A DNA stretch of 64,000 bases from Gorsachius magnificus (GCA_034008185.1 CM067081.1:153604258-153668257); one strand, 5' to 3'. Positions 37,469 to 51,778 are shown, counted from the stretch's first letter. Translations and numbers: made by a program. Notes: generated from the letters alone by a model not told the origin.

Positions 37469-38289
37469 TTATTTGTCTTTCAGCAAAAAAATGAGGGCTG
37501 AGAACATTTACCATTATTAAGCACAGTAAGTATGCACAATACACCATGCAGCCAGGATTTTCAAAGTGCTTCAAAATAGCTGCTGTTTGAAAACAAAACC
37601 AATTCCTTAATGATTGATAATGGGATTGAAACTATGGGATTGTTGCGCATTCTAAATATAGGGCAATGCTGTGCAATAGGGGCAAAATGAGGTAAGTTAT
37701 GGTGAATCAGTTAAAGGCATAAAGTTAACACACACGGAATTCAATGTCATCGGGGGAACTTCCATTCAGGAATAAATGAACTTCTACCTTTTCTGAATAG
37801 TCCTGTGTGGATGAGGTGCAGAACAGTGCTGTGGGACACGGGGATTGCTAGGTATGTCAGGTGAGAGATGGGAAGACAAAGTCTTACATTAAGAGTGCAG
37901 GCACTGCAGAACAGCTTTCCCATATACACATACACTGTCCCCTCCTGTGAATATATGGACATATCCAGACATGGGAACATGCCAAGAATCAGGGATAGTC
38001 TCAGATCGTGAGCCAAGCCACAGCATTGAAGTGCCAGATATTTTTCTCCTGAGGCGCCTTCTCTTCTGCCCCCTTGCATCCAGCTCCCAGTTTCTTTGTG
38101 CTCCCTGAATGGTGAAAAGGATTTTGTCCAGGGAGCTGTGGATACAGACTCTAACACTGCAGTGATGAGCAGCAGTGCAAGAACCCCAGGAGAGGGGACA
38201 GGCAGACACAGTTGCTTCACATTCTGAACCACTACTGTGGAAAGCTTTGTGTTCCCAGCAACACTAACCAAAATCAAGTATCAGCAGGA

Positions 38290-38301
38290 GGGGGGGGGGG
38301 G
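38290..38301. repeat. Homopolymer of 12 G
   Basis: Twelve consecutive G in the intron between exons b and c, with gg-rich flanks. Confidence 0.9.
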
Positions 38302-39764
38302 TAGGTGCGGCAGCATGGATGCATGAGACTCTGACTGGCTGCAGGATTAGTAGTGATTTCCTAAGTCCTCATGAAATTAGCTATGGAATTTATAAACAAA
38401 GAAGAAATCTTCCGTCTATTAACTGCTCATTATGCTGAATACCTAAAGCTAGTGAACTCTTTAATAGTACTGAGAATACAAATGGAAGAAGCCTGGCTAT
38501 ACTGCATATGACACCATGAAGAAAAAACAAAATTCAATTAACTTCCCCATTTATTGTTATGAAAGGATTCAATTTGTGATCTCAACACCATGATTAACCC
38601 ACTCAAATCCCAAACAAAACAGCCTCGAGACAGATCGTTAAGGTAGATGTGAATGCCAGGAAAACTCATTCCAAGTCTGACATACCTCAGGGGTCTGGGG
38701 AGATTAGACATTGGGTTGTAAATGTTTAATGTAGCAAATAAAGGATTCTCACTACTGAAGATGTTATAAGAATGTCATTTTCCTGAGGGGTTTCCACTGA
38801 TATTAGAAATTTGAAGGACTAAGTAAATTCTTGGGAGGGAATTCTAAAATATTCAGACATTTATATTAAGAGGTTTGGCTTTCCCAGTATGGTTTTAATA
38901 CAACTGAGTTTGTACAAAACTATTTTCTTACCACACAAATCTAAGCCACATGACTCTTCAGATCCCTTTTGTTTATTATTATACTGACAAAAACTAAGCC
39001 TCTTTAGGTTCATTGATTGCTAGTTTTCTTGGCACTAGTGGTCCAATTTTTAAATCTTCACATGTCAGGAGGTAAAACCCAATGGAGTTTATCAGACTAA
39101 ACCAGACTACATTTGGGAAGGCAGTCATCCCCTCCAGGCTCTCAGTGACTTCTCCAATACCCTGCCACAAAAAGGAAGAAGCTGCCCAAGTCAAATGAAG
39201 AGAGAACTTGTCCCAAATACCACACAAAAGGGAACAGGTCATAGAAAGAAAACCATGAAGAGCTGGGAATTGAAACTGGCAGGGGATGGATATCAGGACT
39301 AAGAGCTGAAAGACAAGGTCTGACTGAACAACGAGTAAGGGTTTTGGATTAAGAAAAGGAACAGGAACCTGAGCTGTGAGATTTGAAGAAACAGATTGAG
39401 ACAGGCAGGAAGGATGTGTGTGGGATGGGATAGCCAAAGGGGACAACCAGGACTGAAAAGGTAAGACAAAATCAAATCAGAAAACCAATAGGAATGGAAA
39501 TGGAAAAAGCAGAATATGCACAGAAAAATCTCACAGAAAAGTCTATACTAGAAAGACAAGCTATAGCATGATTTCCTGGAAAGTCTGAAGTGGAACATAA
39601 TATTCTTGCGTCTCCCCACTCCTCTAGGGTAAATATATATTTTAACACCTATTTGAAATACTGTCCATCTCTTCTAGTTTAAGGGAGATGGCAAACTTAC
39701 AGGTGACAGTTTCCCCACTAGCTCAAAAGGCAGAGGACTATGTTGAATGTAGGTGCCCCAGGTG

Positions 39765-40003
39765 GAGTCAAGAGAGAGTAGATTTAGATTAGCTATAAAG
39801 AAGAAATTCTTTACAATAAGGGTGGTGAGACAATGGAAAAGGTTGCCCAGAGAAGTTATGGATTCTCCATCCCTGTAAGTGTTCAAGGTCATGAGACTTC
39901 AGCAACCTGATCTCATGGAAAATGTCCCTGCCCATGGCAGTGGGCTTGGAACTAGAAGATCTTTAAAGGTCCCTTCCAACCCAGACCATTCTATGATTCT
40001 ATA
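39765..40003 (+). mobile_element. CR1 LINE 3' end fragment
   Basis: About 240 bp matching the CR1 3' end: tagatttagattagctataa, a block with ggttgcccagagaagttatg, then ccctgcccatggcagtggg and a finish in the repeated 8-mer attctatgattctata. It is truncated on its 5' side; similarity may reach left to about 39690 but is unclear. Non-coding remnant. Confidence 0.9.
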
Positions 40004-43000
40004 ACTCAGTCATATGAGATGACATTTCAATGTTTTGGATTTACTCTGCCCTCCCAACCCAGGTACTGATATACTGCATTAAATAAACATTACTATGACT
40101 ACAAGATCGGGAACTCAAAGTTAGAAAAAGCCAAGACTGAAGTTGCCTGTTTCAGCACCTGTGTGTATATTCATTGTGCTACTTCCTTTAATTATCTGAT
40201 TGCATCCTACTTTTTCTTCTGTTGTACTCCTGTGTCTTTTTAATCTTGAATGCATGCATGAGTGCACGCGCATGCGTGTATGCGGGTCAATCAAAGAGAG
40301 AAACGCAATTCATTGTGCTGTCTGGACAAAACCCGCAAGGTTTCATCCATCCAAAGGCAAAAAGAGATATTCCCTTTGACACAAGCAATGCCTTTGGCAG
40401 CTTCCTCTTTGTCACAAACATTTATCAGTGTTTTGCATCTGTATACACCAGCATGAGAATACGAGAGCTCAGCGGCAGCAAAGTTGCCAATATTTTAACT
40501 CACTGATGACTTTTAACCCTCTTGGTTTCATCTTGCTGGGTGACTTTAAGCAACCCATCCAACCCTCTCAGATATTATTAATTGACTGTGGCAGAGAAAT
40601 GGATGAATTCGGTAATGTCTACACAACACATGTTGAGAAAGCAAAGCTGTTAGAGCAAGGCGGTGACTTTTGAATGGAGTGAAATTTAGTAGATAGTCTG
40701 TAGGTAATGCTGCCTTCTACAGAGCTTCTACAGAGAAGCCACCATGTCCCCTAAGAGACGTCCTGACAAATACGTGACCATTGGTACCTCCTGTACAAGG
40801 TGGAACAGGAGGTTTGTAGCTACACAACCCATCTCACCTAAATCCATCCAGATCAAAGTTGTTTCCCAGCATGACCACATTTCCTTCAGTGGCTAATCTC
40901 CCATCCTGGCTCCATCTGCTAATTCATGTTTCCTTTATCATAGTAGCCACCTAGCAGGAGGTCCTCTGCTCCCCTATGTCCTTTACATTATGGATATTCA
41001 GGATGTAAATATGAAGTCCTCAGTGTTGACCTTTTCTTATTTACCTAGTTGCTCAAACTCACATGGAATAGTCTTCAAATTAACTTCACCTACCATATCC
41101 CCGAGCTTTGAAGTATCAGAATGCATTTCATAGATCAGTGATTCTCCAACTGTGGTAAGTACATCATTGGTATGAGGAAGCTTTAGTATCTCTGTACATG
41201 TACACATCCCAGATGACTCACAAGCTTGTCACTCCATGCACCTCTGTGTACCTAGGATAAGAACTCCTAGGATGACCCCAAAGCCCTCAGACAACCCACA
41301 GAAATTAAAGGCAGAAACATATGCAATATAGACATCTGGCTAGATATAAGCAGAGAGAGACAAGAATTACAGGTTAACATCACATGTTACACCACCCCCC
41401 ACTCCCACACACACAAAGCAAGGAAGCTGCAGAGAAAAGGCTTGTTAGATTGCAGATAGTTCAATTGTTATACACGTGCAACTACATTTTCTTCAAAAAT
41501 TGCTTTTTAATCCAGTGTGCCATTTTATTCAAGAAGAGATAAGGAATGGCTGCCTCTGTGTAAAAGACAGTGTGGGAGACCCAGAGCTGTTACAGAGCTG
41601 AGAGTTATTTCTGATACTGCCACCACTGCAGTCAGGTATGATTCCTCCTTGATCTTAGTGGTATTGAGCAAACTAAGACTGGTTCTCCATGGCTAGAGCA
41701 TACAAAACACAAAGTTAAAGCCAGTAAGAACCAACATATTCTATTAAAAAAACCCCAAAACCTGTGCAACTACTGCTGATGGTGAGCTATTTCATGGTTC
41801 CACCTCTATGGTGCAAATCTACAATAGTGTTGGCAGGAAGGACTAAGAAGGGTTGAAGACCACTTGGTCAATAACTCGCTTATAGTTGATTTGTTTGTTG
41901 TTGATTTTTTTTTTTAAAATATACTTAATTTCTGCATATACCTCCATTATCAGGAATTTTTAGTAACATTGCAAAGGGTAAAACAGGGTGTCACAAACAG
42001 AAAGATTTTGCTATTTTAAAAATAACTCAATTATTGCGCTACAATGCTGCTTTGGATCCCACTTTCCTGCAATAACAGGAAATCAGAGAGCGCGCACAGA
42101 AGATATGCAGGCAAGAGAGACAGAATTAAGTTCTGTCCATCTAGAAACTTCAATCCAACTCACCTTTTGAATATGATAGCCTTGGTTACGTTCATATAAT
42201 GTACAACTATCATATTGGGCAGAAGGTAGTGAAGCCGGTCACTAGGGTGACAAGTGCTTGGGGCATGTATAGGGAGGCATTAGAGAAGAAAAGTACATTT
42301 GCAGTGAAGAACATTACAACATAACTAAAATGCCAACATATAACCCTTTCTTAAAACAGTACATGGAAGCATTCACCCCTCCTTGCTGAAGGATCAATAA
42401 GCATCCTCCATACCATCATCAATCATCCCACAGACAATACTGAGATGTTGACAGAAGAAAGAACGAAGGAGGAAAGAAAGATCACGGGGAAGGAAGAAAG
42501 GGACAATTCAGAAACAGCATCTTGGTTAAATGCCAGCTGCAGTGACAAGAAAAGTAGAAAGCAACAGAAGGAGAATGGGCTAAGAGCGGTCATGCCCTTC
42601 AGAGGACAAAATGACGTTCTTTAATTGCTCGGGAGGTTTTCAAAATGAGGTGTCTACCTCCAGCAGAGTGAAGATTAATCTTCATGGAACAGTTTGTATG
42701 ATGAGTTGTTATATGTCGGGAAGTGCAATTTTAGGTGAAGTAGTTGATGGAATCAAATCAGTATTTCGAGCAAACAAGGGGAGTAAAATGTATTTACTGT
42801 GAGTTAAAATGATCCAGATTATTACACTGATGTCAGAGCTTTCAAAACTCTATTATGGAGACGTGTAAGAGGCAAAAAACCATAATAGCTTCTTTGCTAT
42901 TTTTCCTTCAGGGATAAGAGCATGACTCGTTATTAACTGGCTTCCTTTCCCTGTTCAGCTTGCTGCAGATTCTGGTTTGGTTTTCAGATGAGTTAGGGAG

Positions 43001-45876
43001 GTAAAAGCACTTTTAAGCCCTGTGGGCAGGGAATGGATGGTAAGGATAGTATTCTGGAATTAAGTTGTAGGTATTCTGCCAAAGCCTGGACAGACATGTA
43101 AACTAAGTCTCTCACAAGCATCTAGTGAGACCTGAGAGCACCCGAGAGCTGCAGTCATGCTGAAGGAAGCTAACCCCACCGACAGCAACAGACCTTGTAG
43201 AAACAGGGCCCAATACAAGTACTTTTACGTTTTGCTACTGCACAAGTATTACCTGCATTTAAATTTTTAATTCAGACTGACAAAATTTCAGTTATTCACC
43301 TGTCATGGAAATTTATTTATTTCCACTCCCCTCCTCCCAGAATCACTTTCTTTGGTAAAGGAAGGAGAGTCGCTTCTCCTCTCTCAGCACTCCCCTCCTT
43401 CCCCCTTTAGCCAAGTCACTTTTAGTGGTAGTGCTCCATGAAATGATTTGCTGATGAGGACATGGTCAGCACACTTATTTCATATAAGTATTTAGCATCT
43501 GATAGAGCCAGGCAGGCAGCAATCCATAGACCTGCCACCAGAAAACCATTTAAAGTGTAACTTTAAATTAGCTGGGTCAGAAATGCAATTAAAATGGCTA
43601 CTTGCTCTTCTTAAAAGGAAGATTTATGTGATTTTCCAGCTTCTTTCCCCATAAAAGTTATGTAGTCCTCTAGTGTAACCATGCAGCCTGATGACTGGCT
43701 ATGCCTCAGTTTCCAGAAGAGATGCAAGCATCTTGCAGTACGTTGCAGGAAAACTCCTCAGTGAGCCACAGGGATTTTTCCATTTTTTACTTCATGGAAT
43801 TCAAGGAGCTGACTAGAATATTTAAAACAGTTTGGCTTCTGACTGTTTAGAGAGCTCTTCTCTTCCCATACATAATTTCCTTCAGTTGTAATTAGTATCA
43901 CCCAGAAGTCCTCAAATCGAGATCAGGCTCCTGAAAACTAAATATTGGACAATTCTGATAGGAGACACTTAAGCTATATGTCCAGAGAAGTAGGCTGATG
44001 ACCATCAGTGTATGCTGTAAGTTTTATGTTACAGGTTCTTAGACAGGACATTCCTAATAACTGCAAAGGATAAGGTGAGGTATCTTTTCTGATTTATTTT
44101 AGGTTGATGGGGATATTATTTCCTTTCTCATATTTTAATGTAAATACAGCAATGCTGCTGAGACAGCTAGAGGAGGACAGATCAGAAAAACAACTTCATG
44201 AAGAACATCTGGGGAGAATATTCCAGTCCAGTTATGTTATATTGCCAAGCTGGCCACGCAGCAACTTGAAATAGAGACAGAAGGGTCTTAATGCAAATGG
44301 CCTGCCAATGCCTGAAAACAATCATTTTAACTCTTGATGGACAAACATCTACTTTTTGAAAGAAAACCTCTTAAGCACACATCCAGCAAGTGGTCAAATG
44401 TGTGTGTAATCCAAACCCAAGTCTCTAGATCATTCTCTGGCATTTTCTATAGTTATCATTATGGGGGTTTTGCAGGTGACAAACAAAAAAAAAATACTCA
44501 TTTACAACTGCAGCGACAACAGTATAACAAGTTGTATATTTTGTGTCAGAACACGCAAATGGCTCTTAAGGACTACATAATATATACTAAATACACATGC
44601 ACAAAATTTGTGTACATAGTGAGGATGGATGGGGATAGTTCTCGTCAGATGGGAAACCACAGGATGAACCATCAAGTGAAACAGATTGTTTCTGACAGGG
44701 TTGTATAGATGTGGGTTCAATATGGCCTGAAGTCTACTCAAGGCCAAACTCTCAATTTAAACTTGAAGGAAATTCCTCTCCAGTGAGCCATAATCCTCAT
44801 CCTGTTAAAATTCTTCTCAGTCCAGTGATGAAGGCTTTGGTTGCTTTAATCATGACCAAAACCCACTAACAGAAACTTCAGAAAAGGCTGTCAAGACCAA
44901 TAGTAAAATTTAAGGCATATCAGTTCTTTTGTTGGAAGAAGAGCTGTTGATCTGGGAGAATAAGGAGGGAAGGGACTAGAGGAGTGAAAGTGAAACAGTT
45001 TAACTATCTTCCAACAGTAAGACAAGCAAACCAATTAAAAGGATTGTCATCCTGTAATTACCAGAGAGCTCTGTATTACAGAGGGAGCTGAAGCTTTGTT
45101 GCATAACAAATAGTCATGCTTGTAATTTAATATGAATAATGAGCCAGATGCATGAACAAGACTATTAAATTGTTATCACAAGTAGCCATGTCCCTCATTG
45201 ATTAATGACTCTGTGTGTCACTAAGGAAAGGAACTCCATTTTTAAGTATGGATCATCATCATCAATGTTGCCAAAGCAACTGGCTGTCTGCTTTTGACTT
45301 ACCCCTGAATGTGGCAATTAAACCATTATATGAGGAAACAAAACGGTGATTATTCTCTTATGTGGAAAACTGAAGGCTGTTAAAGAATAACAAACTGGGG
45401 AAGCCAGAGCTGTTTCCCAAGATAAATGCACCTTTGCAAGAACCATGTTCAAGGTCAGAGGATATTCTCAATACGGAATTAATCATGGTGTCCCCTCGCC
45501 CCCCAGTTTCAAATTTGATGCTAATCATAAAATCTTGAATAGTTTAATACACTTGTAGAAACCCAGCAGAACCAAGAGAAAGACATGACTAAAAAAAACA
45601 GGTGTGAAACCCACTTATTTTACAGTAAAAAAATCAACTTGCAGAAGGCATAGTTAGTAAGAAAAACAGTGAATTCTCTATATATGCTTTTTATAGAGAA
45701 TATGTATGTGCACATGCACAGATAGATGAACATGCATTTTACATGACTTATCCAAAAATGTATGCTTGACCCTATGTTTGGGTTTTTTGTTGTTGTTTTG
45801 GGGTCTTTTTGTTAATGTAAGATTTATACAGAATGTTCTACCAAAAGCAGCTACAACCTGACTTCTTCCAACTTAC

Positions 45877-45977
45877 AAGCTTCCCGGAGTTTTTCCTTGT
45901 CATAATGTAGCCCCTCATATTCTTGTAAATTAATCCTGTTCACTCTGATCCTCAGGCGATCTGGGATGGAATGAGGA
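45877..45977 (-). CDS. DGKI: DGKI internal exon b: linker after the accessory domain
   Basis: This 101-nt exon is bounded by acceptor tcttttcttgcag and donor gtaagt. Its first T completes the Asp codon left open by exon a, then 33 codons follow (PHSIPDRLRIRVNRI, then NLQEYEGLHYDKEKLREA), and a final T opens a Ser codon. The motif RLRIRVN followed by YEG-HYDKEKLREA is typical of type IV diacylglycerol kinases, DGKI and DGKZ, and the residues fit DGKI. It lies about 17 kb downstream of exon a and about 11 kb upstream of exon c. The donor has T at the last exon base but a full gtaagt, so it should still be strong. No stop codon is present in the joined frame. Confidence 0.95.
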
Positions 45978-48900
45978 CTGCAAGAAAAGAAGAAAGCTTC
46001 TTAGAAAAAGTGTTCCATGGAAGAACAAAATGAAAATAGGATATAAACTTATCTGAAAGAAGAAAACCAGCAAGCATCTTCAAAACTGGGCCGACTCCTC
46101 ACAGGGGGGGTTAAAATTATGACTACCCACCACACAGCAACATAGATATTAGACCATAAATGACAAGCAAGTTCAAGAAGCACATTTGCTGGCTGTGAGG
46201 TCTGGAATTACAGAGGTTCTTCTGAGTTCTCTAATCTCAGCATAGCTACCCCTTCCCTCTGCAGTTTGCCTTTTTGTACATCCCTAGGGCCCTACCACAG
46301 CCAGTAGATCTGCCAAGCTGTGTTTCAGGACACAGATGCTTTCTTGGAAAGTTTCTCAGGACAACCATTCCTCTGCCCATGAGATCATCCATCCTCATAA
46401 CCCTGGAGGATCCTTATTCAGCACCTCTGTTCTGGGAAACAGGCAACAGAACTTGGGCTAAGAAATGGATTTCCACAGTAGTGAGTCCAATACACAGAAC
46501 CCAGGAGAACTTTCAAAAGCAAGGAGCAGCACAGGAACCCTATTTCTACAAATTTCAGCCAGATTTAGATGACTCAACTGTCTATATAGTTTTGAAACAC
46601 TCAGTGGGTCCCTAGCTATAAATTTAAGTATCCATACATTGATAGAAAGTTGTCCCAAAAAGCCATGTTTTGATTTCATGCTGCCTTCCACCTTACTGTA
46701 ACCTACTATTTGATTTTGTAACTTTAGCTGAATGCTATGTAAATTAACTTGGCTATATTTGCTTTTTCTGCTTTTAAAGAAAGATAGGTAACCTGTGTAT
46801 TATAATGTATATATCAACTGTCTGTCCTGTAAGAACTGGCCCCTGGCTGAGTTAAAGGTAGGTTCTTCATCCTGTGCTTCTACCAAAAGAGCATCTATTT
46901 TCTCTGTTTTAATCTAGTTAGTAACAGAACCCTGCCAGTGGTATGACCACCAAATACACACACTGCCTTTTAAAAAAGTTGAAATACTGTACACTGTCAT
47001 AAATATACAGGCTTACTTTTTTCTTTGTTTCGATTTTAAGATCCCACAGTATTTGCACTGCTAGTTTAAATGCCAATTAGGACAAGACACATCTCAAAAA
47101 TGTAAAGTTTTTCTTCCTTTTTAAACAAGCAAGCAATTTTCTTTTTGACCTGAAAATACTGCAGACCTGACAAAATACATGGTTTGTGGCCATCTCCCGG
47201 TGGAGCCGTTGGGATGGCAATTAGCAATTATTTCAGCATTGGTTTATTGCATGCTTTCTCTCTGTTGGTATAAACAGCTCTGTCACATCTGGACAGATGA
47301 AAATAAAGACTGAAAATCAAGTTCCAGTTAAAAAAAAAAGCTCTATTTGGTGCAAGTACTCTTTGCCTAAAAAATGATAAAGGATAATGAACTGAGTGTG
47401 CCTCCAAAACTGAAGTGTAAGACAACATGCTAGAAGGAGCTGCACTGAAGAAATTCACTTTCTGAACAGGGGTTTCTATATTAACGATGAAAATAAACCT
47501 AAGATACATGAAGAACAGCTTAGAAGAAATCAGAAATGCTTAACAGTGGCAGCAAGACTGACACACTCAGAAACATATAGGCTGCCCAATTTTTTTCCTG
47601 TGCTGATTGACAGGGACTATTGCATCTAAGTGCCTCAAGATATCAGCAAAACTGCCCATATTTAAGATAAGCTTTTGCAGTTTGATAACAGACACCTGGA
47701 ATGGTAACTTCCAGGACAGCTTCAGGGGGCAGTTTTCTAACTCAGGTGCCCTAAGGTCATCCTACAGCACAGCACTCTCCACCTGCAGGCCCTACAGCTG
47801 GCTCAGCAACCCAGAGAAGATGAGTGCATGCAAACAGAGGGGAAAGGTACATAGGTAGAACAAGAACATAATTGCACTGAGTCTGACACATTTTTGTGTC
47901 TTTCTTTTCTTTTTTAAGACAAGTTTCAATGTCACCTCACTGGCTGAGAAATGAACATAGTCTGAGGAACTATGTTGCCTCCCAAATTCTATAAAATACA
48001 AGTTCAAAACCGAAAATCGTAAAAGATTTTCTTTTTAGCCAAGAAAAGCTAAGAAAATATTTAAGTCAGAAAACAGAGGAATTTAACTGCATAGTCTTTG
48101 TCTGAGGGGGGAAAGCAAACAATTCACTGCATGTAGGAGGGTTCATGAAAATGACAGACTGACAGCTCTGAAAAGTGAAGTCTTTTATGCACTGGTACAA
48201 ATCGGGAAGAAGCTATGTTGCTTTTCTCATGATGTTTTGCCCCCGTGCATTATGATGAAGGTACCTCAGTCTTCCAGCCAGTCTGTTCACAACCTGGGAG
48301 CTGTTGGTAGGTGTGGGGAAGGGACTGCTTGTGAATTACCTCTGCTTCTTTGAACTCAGCTGGGAGGAAGAAGGGTGGGGAGACAGGGGAATTCAGCAAC
48401 TTCTTGTTTCTGTTGTAACACTTGACCATGCTACAGAGACAGGCATTCTTTCTATGTGCTGAATTAAGCCAAGTATAAACCCAACCCAAAAAACTGTCTC
48501 AAACTGTTGTTTCTCCTGAAACCAGAACAAAATCTGTACAGTTGTGATGAAATCTTTGAGCAACCCAAGCTGGAACTCTATAAAAAAATATGCTTTCCAA
48601 TCCCCAGTTCAAAATAACCACTTGACCAAAAGCTGGTACTCCTGTGCAGGAATTACTCAGCCCAGCACAAGGGCTATTTGCCCTCAAACCAGAAGCACAC
48701 CATAGCCACCCCCTACTTGCTCCTTTCCATTTCTTCCTTGCTACAGAGCTCATCCGTGTATGATGCTCAGACCCTCCCGTCCACTCTGTGACCCTGTGCT
48801 ATGGTGTCCAGTGCTGCTCTCCATACTAGAGGGGAAACAGTTTAGTAGAGAAACTTTGCATCTTCTCAAGGTAAACTGTAATTTTAACTCCTAATAGAAG

Positions 48901-51155
48901 ATCACTGACTGCTTTTTCTCCTTGATTTGTCCTTTTAGATCTTCCATAGCAGATATCTGAGCGATACTTGTCTTTCAATTATCCATTGCATCCTGTCAGC
49001 CTGGCTTCCCCAGCAACCTACTCATGTCCTTCACTGTTAAGAGACAATTTCTGTATTTTTGTACCTCTGCACTGTCTGTGCAGAATTTACTACAGCTACG
49101 AGATCTTTCATACTTTCCACTCACAATTTCACTTCCTCTCCTCCCCCAGGGCAGGACAGGAGTGTGCCCAATACAGGCAACTGGAGACAAGCCATGCTCT
49201 GTTGTGGGAAACACTGAGGACAGGACAGGTGATCCTCTCCCCAGCTTCCATGTCTCCCTGTGAGCTTGTCTCAGTCATGCGATTGTTTCCATTTCCAGAC
49301 CTTGAGGTGAAACAACTCAAGCAAGCCTGGGGTCACTAAAAAAAAAACCCCACCTGTTAATGAATAATAATTTGTCTGATCCAGAACAATCATCATTGCA
49401 TCAGAAGTAATTTTAAAAGTTGCCATGTAGCTATCATGTTTGAATTTTCAGAAATGAGAATTTTTTCTATGGTCCCTTGTTTAGATAAGAAAGAGGAAGG
49501 GGAAAAAAAATAAAAAAAGAGGAGGAATGATGTAGCTAAGTTCACACACCTAATCTTTGACAGAGGCAAGAATTCAACAGAACTCTTCAGCCCAAAATTC
49601 AATCCCTTATTCCCAAGACCCATTCTTCCCCAAGGCTACCTTCATCAGGGTAAAAGTTAGGTTTTCAATAACAGCACAGTGATTTTTTTGTGTTGCTTTT
49701 TTTCCCCAGAGAGTCCCACCAAGACTTTTTACTTGTAGCTGAAAATGGAATGCCTGAAAATATTCGGATGATTTTCTGAATGTTTATTATTACAAATAAT
49801 TCTAATAACTGTCTATATTCTCTCCTATATGATCATCCAGACCCAAAACTTTTTAGTTCCCTGGGAAGATAACGTAAGAAAAATCAGCAGAACTACCTTC
49901 CTTTTATAGTACTTTGCTTGTAACAACTCATTTGGCATAAAAGTACTAGGAAAGCTATATAAAAGCAGTTATGGTAGCATTTTTTGCTCCTTGGTGTCTA
50001 AGCACTGGTTCAAATGTGAAGTTTCTTGGCAACCGTTATCAATGAATTAGTGATAGACTTATGTCTTACCACACAACTAGCCTCATTTCAAATACATCAT
50101 CGCAACGGATAATCTGGATATCTCACGGAAGGAGGAGAGGAAAGGAAGTCAGGGAAACAAAACAGTTTCTCCACATGCATGTTTAGAGCCTTTTACGTCA
50201 AGGTGAAGGGATGGTCACATTGATCCTATATATTCAGTGCTCAAAAGACCTGCAAAAAGGGGAGGGGGGGATGTTAAGTCTCATGCCAACATCTGCCAAT
50301 CCTTAGTTAATTACCATCTGTCTCCCTGCAACCTCCCTGTGAGGACAGGACAGTGTTTGGATGCCAAGGGGATAGAAAGACAACACTGACTTCTGTAGCT
50401 ATGCTGACTCACTACCTAAATGCCATGTAAGAATGGAAAATGTCTTTACAAATGTTATTTCCTGGCTTGAAGCCAGTGGCAACCTATTGCATCTCCAGCA
50501 TCACCTTCTTGAGTCAAATTAGTCCTTTCATTTGCAAAGGACAAGTGAGAAAGCCCTTTTTATTTGCTTGAACTGGAGGAGGAAAGATCTAAAATCAACA
50601 GCAAATCTAAAATATTTTTGTTGCTCCAGGAGCCACACACACTCTCCAAAAGCACCTTTTAACTAGAAAATATCTAAGAGGATACTTCCCATGCTTTGGT
50701 AAAAAGTATAACTTTTTGGTACATCAGTGCACTGTATATCTCTGAATTTGTTTCTGTGGAAAAAACCAAGCACACCATCTTAAATGTAGTCTATTACCTG
50801 AGGGGCAATAGGTCCTTTCCACGTCAAGTGTGGGAGGGTAATCAGCTGGCAAGTATTAGAGTTTCCTCTTCTCCTGTTTCTCCTCCTGTTCACCCCCTTC
50901 TTATAAAGGCACGGAACTACTACTACATAAGCAAGCCGTGTGTGCTAAAAAAATACAACTGGAGAAAAACAGGACTTGCCATTTTGCCCCTTTGAAAAGT
51001 TTAGCTATCTTAATCATAAAAAGGTAACCTTGGAAACAGCAGCTTTCTATAGAAAATAAACTATTATCAGAAATATGAATGCCAAGAGGTCCTTTCTACA
51101 GGGTAGAGATTTTATATACTTAGCTAAGTCCAGTCACAGGCAATACATTCATAAC

Positions 51156-51212
51156 TCATATATATATATGTATGTGCATACATACATCTATAAATATGTA
51201 TATACATAACAC
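51156..51212. repeat. (TA)n and TATG-rich low-complexity block
   Basis: tatatatatatatgtatg followed by imperfect catacatac units, about 100 bp before the LTR at 51315. Confidence 0.85.
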
Positions 51213-51594
51213 ATACACAAAACCCCACATTTATTCAGTGACTGAAATCCAATGGTTTTATTCGTGGTTTATTTGCAAATACTCTTTGCTGTGTCAGAAT
51301 ATGGTTGTTGGCTGTGTCCTGGTTTCAGCTGGGATAGAGTTAATTTTCTTCATAGTAGCTAGCATAGTGCTGTGTTTTGGATTTAGTGCTAGAAAAATGT
51401 TGATAACACACTGATGGTTTTAGTTGTTGCCAAGTAGTGCTCAGACTACTCAAGGACTTTTTGAGCTTCTCCTGCTTGGCCAGGTGCATAACAAGCTGGG
51501 AGGGAGCACAGCTAGGACAGCTAACCCAAACTGACCAAAGAGCTATTCCATACCATATAATGTCATGCTTGGGGGGGTTAGTTGGTCGGTCGCA

Positions 51595-51653
51595 GGCAGA
51601 GTGATGGCAGCTTGGGCAGAGTGATCATGGCTCAGGGAGTGATCGCTGCTCAG
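51595..51653 (+). repeat. Three 20-bp direct repeats inside the LTR U3 region
   Basis: Units at 51595-51614, 51615-51634 and 51635-51653 share the core g(c)agagtgat followed by a GCT-rich end (ggcagagtgatggcagcttg; ggcagagtgatcatggctca; gggagtgatcgctgctcag). The related LTR at 26989 has only one similar unit. Short repeats in U3 of retroviral LTRs are commonly enhancer elements; the role here is inferred from position only. Confidence 0.7.
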
Positions 51654-51751
51654 GACAGGCTGGGCATTGGTCAGTGGGTGGTGAGCAATTGCATTGTGCA
51701 TCACTTGTTTTATATATTCTGTATATTCTGTTACCATTCTCATTATTACTT

Positions 51752-51770
51752 CCCCCCCCCCCCCCCCCCC
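51752..51770. repeat. Homopolymer of 19 C within the LTR
   Basis: Run of C directly before ttattaaact in the LTR; the other LTR copy has ttcttttcctctgctg-like sequence there. Length may be unreliable in sequencing. Confidence 0.9.
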
Positions 51771-51772
51771 TT

Positions 51773-51778
51773 ATTAAA
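51773..51778 (+). terminator. LTR poly(A) signal ATTAAA
   Basis: Same signal as in the first LTR copy, here preceded by a 19-base C run (51752-51770). Confidence 0.5.

Larger units (their letters stand above)
34922..45876 (-). other. DGKI: DGKI intron between exons b and c, 11.0 kb
   Basis: Contains a CR1 3' end at about 39765-40003, a possible degraded CR1 tail near 37025-37075, a duplicated GT-rich block at 37365-37468, a 12-base G run at 38290-38301, a small tandem repeat at 35328-35353 and an exon-like segment at 36908-36983 that fits no known DGKI exon. The purine-rich stretch around 39160-39560 is open on the minus strand for 150 codons, but I see no homology. Confidence 0.85.

Noticed and set aside
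37747..38277. 176-codon open frame on the minus strand
   Set aside because: Longest open stretch of the window, but no recognisable domain, no splice or promoter context and irregular composition. Expected by chance in 64 kb.
38994..39446. 150-codon open frame on the minus strand
   Set aside because: Lies opposite a purine-rich stretch, which lowers stop codon frequency. No homology recognised.
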